A program made the position numbers and the translations under genes. A stretch of DNA of 64,000 bases from an uncultured Mycoplasmataceae bacterium (GTDB taxonomy: Bacteria; Bacillota_I; Bacilli_A; Mycoplasmatales; Mycoplasmoidaceae), in NCBI GenBank assembly GCA_947165235.1, contig CAMUZN010000001.1, positions 106,242 to 170,241 of the forward strand, given 5' to 3'. Positions 20,714-33,401 of the stretch are shown piece by piece. The first letter of the stretch is position 1; each line of letters opens with the position of its first letter. Under the pieces are notes generated by a model. It saw only the letters and a program-made list of their open reading frames with translations, was not told where the DNA came from and ran no database searches.

Positions 20714-21664
20714 ATGAATAAAAATATTTTATTTTCAGTAATTCTCCCTTTTTATGACACTTTAGAAACGATTGATGAAACAATGGAATCCGTTGTCAAT
20801 CAAGAAAATTTTGATTTAGATACATTGCAAGTTATTCTAGTTAATGATGGCGATAATGCTGATCTAAGCGAATTTGTAGGGAAATATAAAAAAAAAATTA
20901 AACATTTCGAATTTTACAAAAAAGAAAATGGTAATTGAGGAAGTATTATTAATTTTGTTAGAAATAAAAAAATTGCTCATGGTAAATATATTACCATCTT
21001 AGATAGTGATGATAAATTAACAAAAAATGCATTGAGCGAATTCACAAAAATAAGTGAAACGAATTGCGATATTTTAACCGCAAATTTTTATTGATGAAAA
21101 GCAAAAAAAGAGCGAAAAATTCCTATTCCTGTCTATTGATTGTTTTTTAAAAAATATCATTTACTTAACAAAATAGATAAAAAAATTCATTTATTGCATA
21201 CACCTTTTCACCAACCACTATGCAAATTCTACAAAAAAGAAAATTTTTATCTAATTCCTAATTGTGAAGAACATGTAAGCTACCAAGATATATTCGTTTA
21301 CAATGAAAATTTAAAAATTGCTAAAAGTTTTTGTCATATCAAAAAATGTTTAGGATATTATCGCACTGATCGACCACACTCATCAAGTAATATCGACTGA
21401 AATATAAATAAACTTTTTGTATGAAAAAATGTTTTGGAATATCTTGATAAAAACAATTGTACTTGTATTGCTATCTTTTATTTCCTTATAAAAAATTTTA
21501 TTAAAAGATATGAGAAATGCTTATTAGAAAATAAGCAATGACAAAAAATTTTAATCCATAAAAAATTTAAATGTTGTTATGTTTGAAAAATAGTTAATCC
21601 TATTGTAAAATTTGCCTCATTTTTTTGGTTTCGAAAAATTAAACAAATAGTTAAATTTATTTAA
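20714..21664 (+). CDS. Family 2 glycosyltransferase
   Basis: A 316-residue GT-A fold glycosyltransferase. The N-terminus VILPFYDTLETIDETMESV and ILVNDGDNADLSEF are the nucleotide-sugar binding strand pattern, and the metal-binding TILDSDDKL is near residue 95. The rest is interrupted by many UGA Trp codons, continuing to TAA 21662. There is no clear transmembrane segment, so it is probably cytoplasmic or peripheral and may build glycolipids or capsule. It is followed after 1 nt by the glycosylase gene. Acceptor unknown. Confidence 0.8.
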
Positions 21665-21665
21665 A

Positions 21666-22295
21666 ATGAAATACTTTAAATATATCGCTCTAAATGAAGA
21701 AATTATTAATCACTTTACTAATCTTCATCCTGAAGTCAAAAATTTTTTAAACAATAAAAAACAATTTATTGTTCGTATCATGCCTAAATTGTACCCATGC
21801 TTAATCCATTGCATAATCTCGCAAGATTATTCTAACAACCAAGTGATTAAAGCAACGACTAATTTAGCTAATTTAGTTAAAAATAAAATAAAGGTAAATA
21901 AAATTATTTATTTACAAAAAGATATTTTGTCTAAAGCAATAATGAGCGAACAAAAAGCTTCGTTAATTTTATCGATTTCTAAAGATATTAAGATAAAAGC
22001 ATTAAAACTAAAACAATGTTTGAAACTTGATGAGCAAGGAGTCATTAATTTGTTTAAAAAATATAAATCATTAAAAACGAACACGATAAAATTGTTTTGT
22101 ATTTTTGGTTGCTTTAAAAAAAATATTTTTTGTGATCATGATCCTAATTTCATTAAGGGGTTAAAAATATTTTTATCAGCAAAAGAAACAATTGACAAGT
22201 CTTTACTTAATAAAATTAATTTAAAATATAGCCCATATAATACGATCTTTTCTTTATTAATGTGAAAAATCTATAATGATTCTAAAAAATACTAA
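21666..22295 (+). CDS. HhH-GPD-like DNA glycosylase (AlkA type), divergent
   Basis: A 209-residue protein with the layout of 3-methyladenine DNA glycosylases: a helical entry LYPCLIHCIISQDYSNNQVI (consensus LxxxIxxQQxS), IMSEQKASLILSISKDI (consensus lGxSxxKaxxl), and TIKLFCIFGCFKK followed by CDHDPNFIKGLKIF where the catalytic Asp region would fall. The hairpin itself is degenerate (LKTNTIKLF in place of the usual helix-hairpin glycine pattern). The UGA at 22263 is Trp and the stop TAA overlaps the argS ATG. It would remove alkylated or damaged bases in a pathway with nfo. Family call is moderate, catalytic activity uncertain. Confidence 0.6.
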
Positions 22296-23968
22296 TGTGT
22301 GAAACACTAATTGACAAAATAAAGAAAATCATATTCAAATGTCTTATTAAAATTAATAAGCATTATCGAATTGATAATTTTTCCATTTTAAAAAATAAAT
22401 TTTCTATTGAAAAAACAAAAAATATTCAATTCGGTAATTTTTCGTCAAACATCGCCATGCTTGCGAAAATAAATGGAAAGACAGCAGTTGAAATTGGTGA
22501 TTTAATTAAAAAATTTATTAAAACTAAAAAAAAATACTTTACTAAAATCGAAATTGTAAAACCTGGTTTTATAAATTTTTTTCTTAACAACAAAATAATT
22601 GAGAAAAACCTAAATGAAATTAAAAAAAAGAAAGGTCGATACGGCCAATTTAAACATAAACATATCCACTATAACATCGAATTTGTCTCAGCAAATCCAA
22701 CGGGATTGATCCATATTGGTCATCTTCGTAATGGTATTTATGGAGATTGTTTGACAAGAGTTTGAAAAAAATATGGAATTAATGTAGATAAAGAGTACTA
22801 CGTAAATGATGGTGGAAATCAAATTACGAAATTAGGTTTATCTGTTTTGATTCGATATTTAGACATTTTTAATAAAAAATATAATATCCCAAATGATGGG
22901 TATCATGGTGTTGAAATTAAAGATGTTGCCAATAGATTAAAAGAAAAATATCATGATTTTTTCATTAATACAAAATTTAATGATGAAGAAATATTAGATA
23001 AAAAAGATGCAGATAAAATTTGTGATTTTGCAAAAGAATTTTTTTTAAATGAAATAAAGAATGATTTAAAAAAATTCGGAATAGTAATTGATATATGAAG
23101 TTATGAATCATCAATATATAAACACAATCTTTTAGCAACTGTTCTTGCTAAATTAAAAAAATATCTTTATAAAAAAGATGGTGCTTTATGATTAAAGACA
23201 ACAGCTATTAATGATGATAAAGATAGGGTAATTATTAAATCGAATGGGACATATTCATATTTCGCACCCGATATCGTGTATCATGATTTAAAACTATCAA
23301 GAGAATATGATAAAATTTTTGACATTTTGGGTGCTGATCATAAATCATATGCTAAGCAAATGACAATTGCCATACAGCTACTTAATTTTAAAAAAGACCA
23401 ATTACATGTGTGCATCATGCAAATGGTCCAATTATTAAAAAATGGTAAAGAATTTAAAATGTCGAAACGATATGGAAATTCTTTTAATGCTAGAGATATA
23501 TATTCACTATTTGGAAAAGATACAATGCGATGATATTTAAGTTCTCAATCGCTTGATTCCCATATTAAAATTGATGTTGATAAAATTACAAAAAAAACTT
23601 CTGAAAATAGTTTATATTATGTTCAATATGCATATGTCCGAATTAAGCAAATTTTAAATAAGACGAAAATTAAATTAGCAAAAAAATATACTTTGTTAAC
23701 TTCAGAACAAGAAAAAGAAATCATTAATCATTTATTGTTTTTTAAACAAATAATAAAAAATATTGCTGAAAATTATGAAGTTCATAAAATGACCAATTAC
23801 TTATATGTTTTGGCAAAATTTTTCCATAACTATTACGAAAGTACAATTATCAATGATAAAAATAATATTAAATTATCATCGCATCGTTTATCACTAATTA
23901 ATAATGTATCTATTATCATTAAAAATGGTTTAAATCTATTAGGTATTGATGTAGTGGAACAGATGTAA
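22295..23968 (+). CDS. argS: Arginyl-tRNA synthetase
   Basis: A class I synthetase, 557 residues, charging tRNA-Arg. The N-terminal Arg-tRNA-synthetase domain precedes the HIGH motif, seen as ANPTGLIHIGHLRN near residue 131. The substrate-binding VNDGGNQI follows, and KMSKR is at about residue 389 (FKMSKRYGN). The C-terminal anticodon-binding DALR domain ends at EQM. Four UGA Trp codons split the frame. The start ATG 22295 shares bases with the preceding stop (TAATG). Confidence 0.95.
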
Positions 23969-24010
23969 TGATAAGATAAATTATTAGTGATAATTACTAT
24001 AATAAAAAAT

Positions 24011-25660
24011 ATGTCTTATCTTAGTTTGTACCAAAAATATCGACCAAAAAATTTTAAGGAAATTGTCGGTCAACAATTTGTTGTTAACATTTTAAAAAAT
24101 GCAATAAAAACCAATAAAGTTGTTAATTCTTATATTTTTTCTGGACCAAAAGGAACAGGTAAAACTTCGATAGCAAAAATATTTGCCAATGCAGTGAATT
24201 GCATGAATAACAAAGATGGTGATGTATGTGGAAAATGTGAAATTTGTAAGAATTTTATTGATTATGGTTTAGTCGATGTTATTGAACTAGATGCAGCTAG
24301 TAATAACGGTGTGGATCAAATTCGATCTATTAATGATAATGTGCATTTTTTACCCACAAAATTTACAAAAAAAATTTATATTATTGACGAAGCACACATG
24401 CTAACTACAGCCGCATGAAATGCTTTGCTTAAAACCATTGAAAATCCTCCACCATTTGTTGTTTTTATTTTTGCGACAACTGAAATTCATAAAATTCCTT
24501 TAACAATAATTAGTCGATGCCAATGTCTAAAATTTAATCGAATACCTAATGAAGAAATAGAAAAATTACTAATCTCAGTATGCCAAAAAGAAAAAATAAA
24601 ATTTGATCAAAAATCTATCCCTACAATTACAAAAATGGCAAATGGTTCTGCACGTGATTCTCTAACAATTTTAGACCAAATTGCCACTTATGCAAATAAT
24701 GATGTAAAACAAAAAGATATTTATAAAATTTATGGTCTACTTACAAATGAAGAAGTTATTAATTTTATAAATTGTCTTGTTGAACAAGATTATCAAAATT
24801 GTCTAAAGCAATTAAAAATGTATTATGAACAAGGAATAGACTTAAATAATCTTAACTTAGCAATTATCAATGCTTTAATTGATAAATTGATATTTTTAAA
24901 AACAAAAAACGAAATGTGTTTAACTAAATTTTCATTAAGTGAAATCAATCAACTAAATATTCCTATACAAAATACTATATATGAAATATTAGATATTTGG
25001 GAGGGGTTATATGCAAAAAAATATTCACAAAAGGATATTTATGATGGTTTTGTTTACGCAATTATTAATTCATCAAAAAAAAAATTGCAAAATGCTGGTA
25101 CTAACAAAATAGCAATCAATAAAAAAATACCACCATTATTTATATTTAATGATGTTGAAATTGAAAATGCAAAGCCAATTGAAACTAATAAGGATGGAAA
25201 AAATTTTATGCCAACAAGTGATGAAATATTGTTTGCTGCTTTTGCAAACAAGAATAATGAAATAACTGATAAAATTAACAAAATTTTACTAGCCATAAAA
25301 AATGAAACAATCATTGACAATAATTTATCAATTTTACGTGTCTACCATAAATTAGCTTGTGCATCAAAAAATTGTGTTGTTGTTCTTTTTAAAGACCAAA
25401 TAGATGCTGATATTTTAAATAAGAATATGATGAAAAAAGATTTTTTATTGTCTTGCTGCAAAATTTTTGATGGTCCTTTATTTTTTGTTGGTTACACAAT
25501 TAATAAAATCAATGAATATAAAGAAATTTTGTTAGCAAAAATGAAACAAAAAATAAAAGAACCAGATTTAAAAATATTGAGAGATATTTTAACTAAGGAT
25601 GGTTCAATTGAACAAATTGCATACGATACAATTTATAAATTTATCAAAAATGAAAAGTAA
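24011..25660 (+). CDS. dnaX: DNA polymerase III subunit gamma/tau
   Basis: DnaX, 549 residues, the clamp-loader ATPase. Walker A is GPKGTGKTS near residue 43-50, a zinc module has Cys at CMNNKDGDVCGKCEIC, Walker B ends IIDEAHML, and the sensor reads IISRCQCL. The family start is MSYLSLYQKYRPKNF, so ATG 24011 is chosen; the frame is open back to 23987. A UGA Trp occurs at 24416-24418. The C-terminal part is the weakly conserved tau-like region. It overlaps nfo by 11 nt. Confidence 0.95.
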
Positions 25661-26501
25661 CCAACAAAAAAATAAATTGGGTTGTTTTGTAAAAATGTTA
25701 CCCCCTAATTATCTTTTAAGTAGTCTTGACGAGGCTTTATCTTATGATGCTAATTGTTTTATGTTTTATACTGGTTCCCCACAAAGTTCATATCGTGTCC
25801 CAATTAATAATTTAAAAATTAGAGAATTTAAAATTGCTTTAAATGATGCAAAAATAAACATTAATGATTTGGCAATTCATTGCCCATATATTATGAATCT
25901 AGCTAATGATGATATTGCTAAACGTAATTGGGCTAAAAATCTTTTATTAAACGAAATAAAAAGAGCGGATGCTATTGGAATAAATTTTATTGTTTTACAT
26001 CCGGGAAATAATAAAAATAAATTGCTTGGTTGTAAATACATCGCCAATGCTATTAATGAAATAAATAAAAATAATAGTAATGTTGTTATCTGTCTTGAAA
26101 CAATGGCTGGAAAAGGTAATGAAATTGGGGCAAATTTTATTGAAATTAAGTCAATAATTGACTTGATTCGTGATAAAAGTAAAATTGGTGTTTGTCTTGA
26201 TACATGTCACCTAAATGATTCTGGTATTGATATCTCTAATCCTCACAAAGTTCTTACGGACTTTGACAAAATTATTGGATTAAATTATTTAAAATTAATT
26301 CATATTAATGATTCACTAAATACTGTTGGTGCAAAAAAGGATCGTCATGCTAATGTTGGTAAAGGAACAATTGGTTTAGAAAATTTAAAGAAATGAATCC
26401 ATAATCCAATATTAATTTCGATCCCAAAATTTCTTGAGACACCTTATGTAAATAATAAATCGATTTATAAAGAAGAAATTAAATTATTACTTACTAAATA
26501 A
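25650..26501 (+). CDS. nfo: Endonuclease IV (AP endonuclease)
   Basis: A 283-residue TIM-barrel AP endonuclease that nicks DNA 5' to abasic sites. All trinuclear zinc-site regions are present in order: [50 protein letters not shown] and FLETPY. Start ATG 25650 lies in the end of dnaX (11 nt overlap). The frame crosses one UGA Trp at 26394 and stops at TAA 26499. It likely acts on abasic sites left by glycosylases such as the AlkA-like neighbour upstream. Confidence 0.95.
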
Positions 26502-26543
26502 TTGATAATAGTAAAATAATATTAAGATAAAAAACTTATAAAC

Positions 26544-27557
26544 ATGGATGTTAAACTTATCAATTATTTCAAAGATGAAATAAAAAATTGTAGTAGTACA
26601 CAAAAATTAATTGATTTTAAGAATATTTTTCATAAGAAACACATTATTCCTTTATATGAAAAATTAAAAGTTTTACCAATTGATGAAAAAAAAGATTTTG
26701 GAAAATATGTTAATACAATAAAAAATGAAATTCAAAAAATTTATTTACAAAAATTATCGGAAATAAAACTAGTTGAAAATAGCAAAAAAAACATAATTAA
26801 CTACGATATAAATCTTAATACTTTTAATTTACGTAAAGGTTGTAAATCGATTTTAACAATTGTTGAAGAACAAATAATAGGATATTTTGAAAAATTAAAT
26901 TTCAAAATTATTCCTGGTAATGAAATCGTTACGATTAAAAATAATATGGATCAATTAAATATTGATGAAACGCATCCAATTAGAGATAAAAAAGATACAT
27001 TTTATATTGATGGTCAAAAAATGCTTAGAACACATTGTACGGCAACAACAGCAGAGGTTATTTACAATCAAAATTGCGAAACCAAAGTTTTAAGTTATGG
27101 CAATGTTTATCGTAACGACGATGATGACATGACCCATAGCCACCAATTCACGCAAATTGATGTTGTCTGAATTAAAAAAAAATTAACAATAAATCATTTA
27201 AAAACAATTGTTGATGGACTTTTAAAATATATTTTCGGTAATGAAATCAAAACCCGTTATCGTTTGTCATTTTTCCCTTTTACCGAACCATCTTTTGAAG
27301 TTGATATTTCTTGTTGTAACTGTAATGGCAAAGGATGCCAGATTTGTAAAAATAGTGGATGAATTGAGATATTGGGGGCTGGAATTTTGCATCCTAATGT
27401 TTTAAAAAAAGCTAATATTACAACAATAGACACTGGTATTGCTTGTGGTATAGGAATTGAAAGAATTGTTATGTTAAAATACGGATTGTCAGATATTAGA
27501 GATATTTATAACAATGATTTCAAATTTATTATGCAAGTGAAAGAAAATATTGTTTAA
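26544..27557 (+). CDS. pheS: Phenylalanyl-tRNA synthetase alpha subunit
   Basis: PheS, 337 residues, catalytic subunit of the (alpha-beta)2 class II synthetase. Class II motif 1 falls near THPIRDKKDTFYI, motif 2 near RTHCTATTAEVI and the fRNDdDDMTHSHQF stretch, motif 3 near GIACGIGIERIVML. A zinc-like CCNCNGKGCQIC occurs at about residues 258-269. The N-terminal coiled coil is Lys-rich. pheT begins at the next nucleotide after the stop. No T-box leader is seen in the 42 nt gap before ATG. Confidence 0.95.
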
Positions 27558-29891
27558 ATGATTTTCACACGGAATTTACTACTTAAATTTGTCCCTGATC
27601 TTGTAAAAATTGATAATCAATCATTTACAAATGCAATTACATCACTAGGGATGGAAATAGAAGCCATAAAAACTCATCCCAAGAATTATGGATTAGTAGT
27701 AGGAAAAATTATTGAAATAAACAAATATCAAAATAATAAAAAATTATCAATTTGTAAAGTAAAAATTTCTGAAAACGAAATAAAAACAATTGTTTGTGGT
27801 GCAAATAATATTAAAAAAAATAAATATGTAATTGTTTGTTTAAATAATGCTAAATTGTACAATGGTGTAACTATTCAAAACAAGCAATTTGGTGATGTTG
27901 TCTCTGAGGGTATGCTATGTTCTTACCGCGAATTAACACCTTTTTCATCATACTTACCTAATGATTTTTATGATCAAGTAATTTTATTTGACAAAGGGAA
28001 AATAGGTGATAAAAATTGAGAACAATTAATTGGTTTAGATGATGTAATTTATGATATTGCTATACCAAATAATCGAAATGATCTAAATAGTTATTTAATT
28101 TTTTGCAATGAAATAGCAAATAAATTAAAATTAAAAACGAATTTAAAAATTAAAAATATTTTACCAAAATTTGAAATGGTAAACCAAAAAGATGCGAATA
28201 TTTCCTTAGTTTGTTCTAGTTTAAATTTTTTATTTTATGACTGTAAAAATACTTATAAAAAATTATCAAATTGAGCAACAATTGGTTTATTAATGAATCA
28301 CCAAATCAAACCAATAAATAAATTATTTGACAAGTTGTCATATATTAGTCTATTGACTAATTGCCCTACACATGTTTATGATCTTGATCAAATAAATGGT
28401 TCGATATCACCTAGCTATGCTCAAAATGAACAAAAATTTTTAGCATTAAATGGTAAAACATATTTGATAACAAAAAATGATATTTGTATGTCTGATAGTG
28501 TTAAACCTGTTTCGATTGCTGGAATTATTGGTGGCAATAATAGTAAATTTACTCAACAGACACAAAAAATAATCATTGAAGTAGGTAATTTTAATTATGT
28601 TAATGTACGGAATACGATGCTAAATTTAAATATTTCGACAAATGCTGGTAAGCAACTATCCAAGCCTATTTCAAATTTTATGAATTTGTACACAGTTTAT
28701 TTCATTTTAAAATATTTTCATCATCCACAAAAAATGAAAATATCTTTTACCCCTAATTGAAACATGCAACCGATAGAATTTGATAAAAACGATTTACAAA
28801 ATTTTCTTTTTTATAAAAATATAAGTTGAAATTTCATCATAAAAAAACTTAGAAAAGGTGGTTTTAAAATTAAGAAAAAGATGTTCTTTTCTCCGCCATG
28901 ACGTTTAGACTTAAGTAACAAACAAGATATTGTTGAAGAAGTGTTAAAAATTATTAATATTGATTGCTTATCTCCCCAACCAATCATTGATAATTTAATC
29001 CCTATCAACAAGAATAATGAGTACAATTATTATTTAAAGATTTCAAATATTTTAACAAGTAACTATTTTAATGAAGTACACACATACAATTTAACAAGTG
29101 AAAATGACTTAAAAAAATTTAATATCTTTAATTTGTCTAAACCGATAAAAATTATTACTAATAATTCTAATCGCCAATATCTACGCAATAATTTAATAAA
29201 TAATATGCTTAAAATTTATCAATATAACCGTTCAAAAAAACACGAATTATTACCAATTTATGAAAAACAAGCAATTCATGATCAAAATTTAGAATTTATA
29301 AACTTAACACTACTAACACCTAATCAAATTATTATTGATCCTATTTCAAAATCAGCAATTGGTGTTAATTTAAATTTTTTGAAAGCATTGATTATTGAAA
29401 TTGGAGCAATTTTTAATATTAATTTGCTTTTTATACAAAAACATAATTTATTTTTTTATGAAAATGAAACATTAGAAATTGTTCATAATGATAAGACAAT
29501 AGGTTATATTGGAAAAATTAGAAAAAATTTACTACAAGATTATGATTTACATGACCAACAAATTTACACTCTTACAGTAAATATTAGTTATTTTATTAAT
29601 ACAAAAAAACAACAAAAAAATTTTAAATTTAAACCATTAGGAATATACCAACAGATAAATAAAGATATTAATTTCTCGACTAAAAAAAATAAAAATATTA
29701 CAATCGATGCTTTTTTAAAGAAAATATTGTCATTTGAAGAAATAGAAAAATATAAAATTACCAGTGTTTATCATAGCAATAGTGATGATGTAATTTATAC
29801 AATAAGATATTTTCTTAAAGATGATCGCCAATATACAACTAATGATTTAGAAAGTATTTACAAAAAAATATCAAATCTAGTTATTATCTAA
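27558..29891 (+). CDS. pheT: Phenylalanyl-tRNA synthetase beta subunit
   Basis: PheT, 777 residues. The N-terminal tRNA-binding EMAP-like domain includes LVVGKIIEINKY and IVCGANNI. The B3/B4 editing domain contains SVKPVSIAGIIGGNNS near residues 314-330. B5 and the class II-like core follow, and the C-terminal anticodon-binding FDX-ACB domain ends near IRYFLKDDRQYTTNDL. Multiple UGA Trp codons fragment the frame. It meets the antisense hypothetical gene with a 15 nt tail-to-tail overlap. Confidence 0.95.
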
Positions 29892-30335
29892 ACTAATCAC
29901 AAATTGATCATAATATTTAACATAATTATTTGGTAAAAATCAAATAATATCAACATCAATTTCATCGTCAACAATCTTATAGTTACATTCAATTTTATAT
30001 GATAAATAATTGCGTGAAAATGAACTTATTTTTCTTAAACAATTTTGAACTATTTGTTTCATATTATTACGAAAATTTTCCTCACTAATTACATACATAT
30101 AGTGGTTGTTGTCACATGTGATTTTAACTAAATCATTAATCGCTTCCTCTTTTTTTAATTGATTAATTAATGAAAAATGATGATAATTTTTACCACGATT
30201 CAATAAATCGTGTGGTAATTTATTTTTGTTGTCATTACTTACCAATAAATTTCCACATATTGTGCCACCAACAATAACACATACCAAACTAAAAGTAATA
30301 ATACTAATTAATTTTTTCTTTAATATATTAATCAT
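29877..30335 (-). CDS. Hypothetical exported or membrane-anchored protein
   Basis: A 152-residue protein with one N-terminal hydrophobic segment (LISIITFSLVCVIVGGTICG) that could be a signal anchor; there is no clear lipobox because Cys is followed by a neutral stretch. The rest is charged and contains four more Cys, then crosses a UGA Trp at 29940. Stop TAG 29877 is antisense to the pheT end. It begins within the end of the 346-residue gene upstream (8 nt overlap), so the two are a coupled pair. No homology recognised. Confidence 0.6.
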
Positions 30336-31368
30336 TAATTATTCAATTTGTAAATGTATTCAAATTTTCGAATTTTGCATTAATAATTTTAATCTTAGGA
30401 AAATTATTCCGTGTTGCGAAATGGAATGGATTGGTAACAACAAATTTAACATTATTATTGTTTTGTAGCAAATTAAAATTTACTTGATAAAGTCCTGATG
30501 AAAATTTTGGGATATAAAAACCTTTAATCCCATGAAAAGAATTAGTAATCAAATTTGATTTTTCGTTAAATAGTGTTTTAAAATCACAATTAATTTCCGC
30601 TTCATATCCAATTGGATTAGATTTAAAATTCTTCAATTCAAATTCGTATTCGTTATTATTACCATCGATTCGATAAAAGAATTTAATGACAATATTGGTT
30701 ATTTGGAATGGAACTGTACTTTTTATTGTTGCTAATTTAATAATTGGCTTTTGACAGTTCATATAATCATTAACAATTGCTTTGACAACCGACTTTTCCT
30801 CGGTAATTTTTTTGTTGGTATCAATTTTATATAAGTTACGACAATCACAAACTAAATTATTCGTCGTCATTTGATAGATATTCGAGTAATATACATTAAA
30901 ATCCCATTCTAATCCGTATGTCTCGTTTATTAACGAATCTAAGTCATATTGATCAATTGAATTATTTGAAATGCGTGAAATGGGTTCTGGATCAATTTCA
31001 AAATTAAATTGATAATTAATTTTTGTGTCACACAAATTTTGTCCCAAGTATTTATTACCAGATATATCAATCGTACAAATAGCTTCATAAACTTTGCAAT
31101 ATTTTTCCTCTTCTCACTTATATTTATTTTTTCTATCTTGGTCACTAGATAAATTAAATGCAATCCCTTTTATTGTTTGATATGGTAATTTTAAATTAGC
31201 AAGTAAGCTATTTGGTGGTAAATAAAAATTATTGCATGAATATAAATACAATTTAAGGTATCAATAATTTTCACACAAATCAATAATTCCATCCATACCC
31301 TTAATGAAATGATACTTCTTAGTTGAATTAGTAGATTCTGGTATTTTATTTACACTATAAATACTCAT
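30328..31368 (-). CDS. Hypothetical protein, 346 residues, Cys-containing
   Basis: Starts at ATG 31368 and runs without a stop through two UGA Trp codons near residues 36 and 85. It has no signal peptide or membrane span, is Asn/Lys/Tyr-rich and acidic in places, and has a pattern of beta strands in the second half (ITNIVIKFFYRI, YEFELKNF, FYIPKFSSGLYQVNF). It may form a cell-surface or structural pair with the overlapping 152-residue anchored protein, but nothing confirms export. I do not recognise a family; start choice is the first ATG after a stop. Confidence 0.62.
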
Positions 31369-31427
31369 AAATAATATGCCAATATTACAATTATTTAATG
31401 TACATAAAAAGTAAATTAAGATATAAA

Positions 31428-33401
31428 TTATTTTACTTTCTGTTCGATTTCAACGATTAAATCTCGTATATAAGCAGCTTGCTCATATTGTTCTTTATCA
31501 GCAAATTCTTTCATTTTCTTTTTTAAAAAAGTAATTGATTTTAGTGATATTTTCGCTTTCTTATAAAACATTGCATCAATCACTTTAGCATCAAATTTAT
31601 CAAGAATTTCCTCATTTATTGGTTTAATAATGCTTTTTGGTTTAATATTGTGTTTTCTGTTAAATTCCATTTGAATATTACGACGACGTTTTGTTTCAAG
31701 AATTGCTTTTTTCATTGGAATAGTTTCCTGATCAGCAAAAATAATAACATGCCCGTTTTTATTGCGGGCAACACGCCCAAAAATTTGTATTAAAGCTTCA
31801 TAACTTCGAAATATCCCTGGTTTATCACCATCAAAAATAACAATACTTGATGCCTCAGGGATATCTAATCCCTCACGCAAAAGATTAATACCGATGATAA
31901 TATCGTATATTCCTTTGCGAAAAGCATTTATTATTTTTACACGTTCTAATGTTTTTAATTCGTGGTGGAGAAAAACAACTTTATATTTTTTTTCTTTCAA
32001 ATATTTTGTTAATTCCTCGGCTATTTTGATAGTTAAAACAACAACTATTGTTCGCTCTTTTTTTGTAATTTGCTTGTCTAATTCAGAAATAAGAAGATTT
32101 ACTTGATTTTTGGTTGGTAATACTTTAATTGTTGGATCGAGTAACCCCGTTGGACGAACAATTTGTTCGATAATTTTACCTCTAGCTTTTTTTATTTCAA
32201 ATTCACCGGGTGTGGCTGATACATAAATTATTTGTTTGATTCTTTTTTGAAATTCATCAAAATTTAATGGTCGGTTATCAAGACATGAAGGCAAGCGAAA
32301 ACCATAATCAACTAATGTTTGTTTTCTATTGTGATCGCCATAGTACATTCCTCTAATTTGTGGTATTGTCATATGACTTTCATCGATAACTAATAATCAA
32401 TCTTTGCCAAGATAATCAAAAATCGTATATGGGGTTTGGCCTTTGCTTCTTAATTCTAAGTGAGCAGCATAATTTTCAATACCCGAACAAAATCCCGTTT
32501 CAGATAATTGTTCTAAATCACGATTGGTTTTTTCAGTAATTCTTTGTAACTCTATTAATTTATTTTTTTGTTTAAAATATTTTTTGCGCGATTCTAACTC
32601 ATTTCTAATTCTTTTTAATGACTCATTAAATTGTGTGTTATCCGCGATATATTCGTTAGCAGGATAAATAACATATGTTTTAAAAATTTTAATGACATTA
32701 TTGTTCATTGAATCGATTTGTGCAATTTGTTCAATCCGATCACCAAAAAAACTTATGCGAAGACGATACTCACTTGATTTCCCCTCCATTATTTCAACGA
32801 TATCACCACGACTGTGAAATGAGCCTGGAAATAAAACATCGCTTCATTTAAATTGAAGTTTGACAAGATTATGACGTAATTGTGTGATGTTTTCAAGACC
32901 GTCTGTATTTAAAATGATTCGAAATTTCCCATATGTTTGTGGTGGAACAGAGGGATAAATTGCCGCCACTGAGGCCACAACAATTACCTTTTCTTCAGTT
33001 GTTAAAGATTGTAGAGTTGACAATCGAGCCATTTCAATCTCTTGATTTATTTTGGAAGATTTTTCGATATATGTGTCGTTTGATGGTAAATATGCCTCAG
33101 GTTGGTAAAAATCGAAATATGAGACGAAATACTCAACTTTATTTTTTTTAAATAATGATTTAAACTCATAATAAAGTTGGGAAGCTAATGTTTTGTTGTG
33201 AACAATAATTAGTGTTTTTTTATTTGTTTTCGCGATAACATTGGCGATAGTAAATGTTTTACCGGTTCCGGTAGCACCCAATAAAATTTGGTGTTGTATT
33301 TTTTTTTTAATTCCAATGGTAATCTCCTCAATTGCTTTTGCTTGGTCACCTTTTGGTTTTAACTTTGTTGTTAAGATAAATTTATTAGAAATGTTAATCA
33401 T
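31428..33401 (-). CDS. uvrB: Excinuclease ABC subunit B
   Basis: UvrB, 657 residues, the damage-verifying helicase-like subunit of nucleotide excision repair. Walker A LLGATGTGKTFT is near residue 40-50, the beta-hairpin YFDFYQPEAYLP near 93, DESHMTIPQIRGMY in the middle, helicase motif VI as GRVARNKNGHV near 540, and the C-terminal UvrC-binding motif KEQYEQAAYIRDLI near 635. Two UGA Trp codons split the frame. It overlaps the secA end by 8 nt. Confidence 0.96.
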
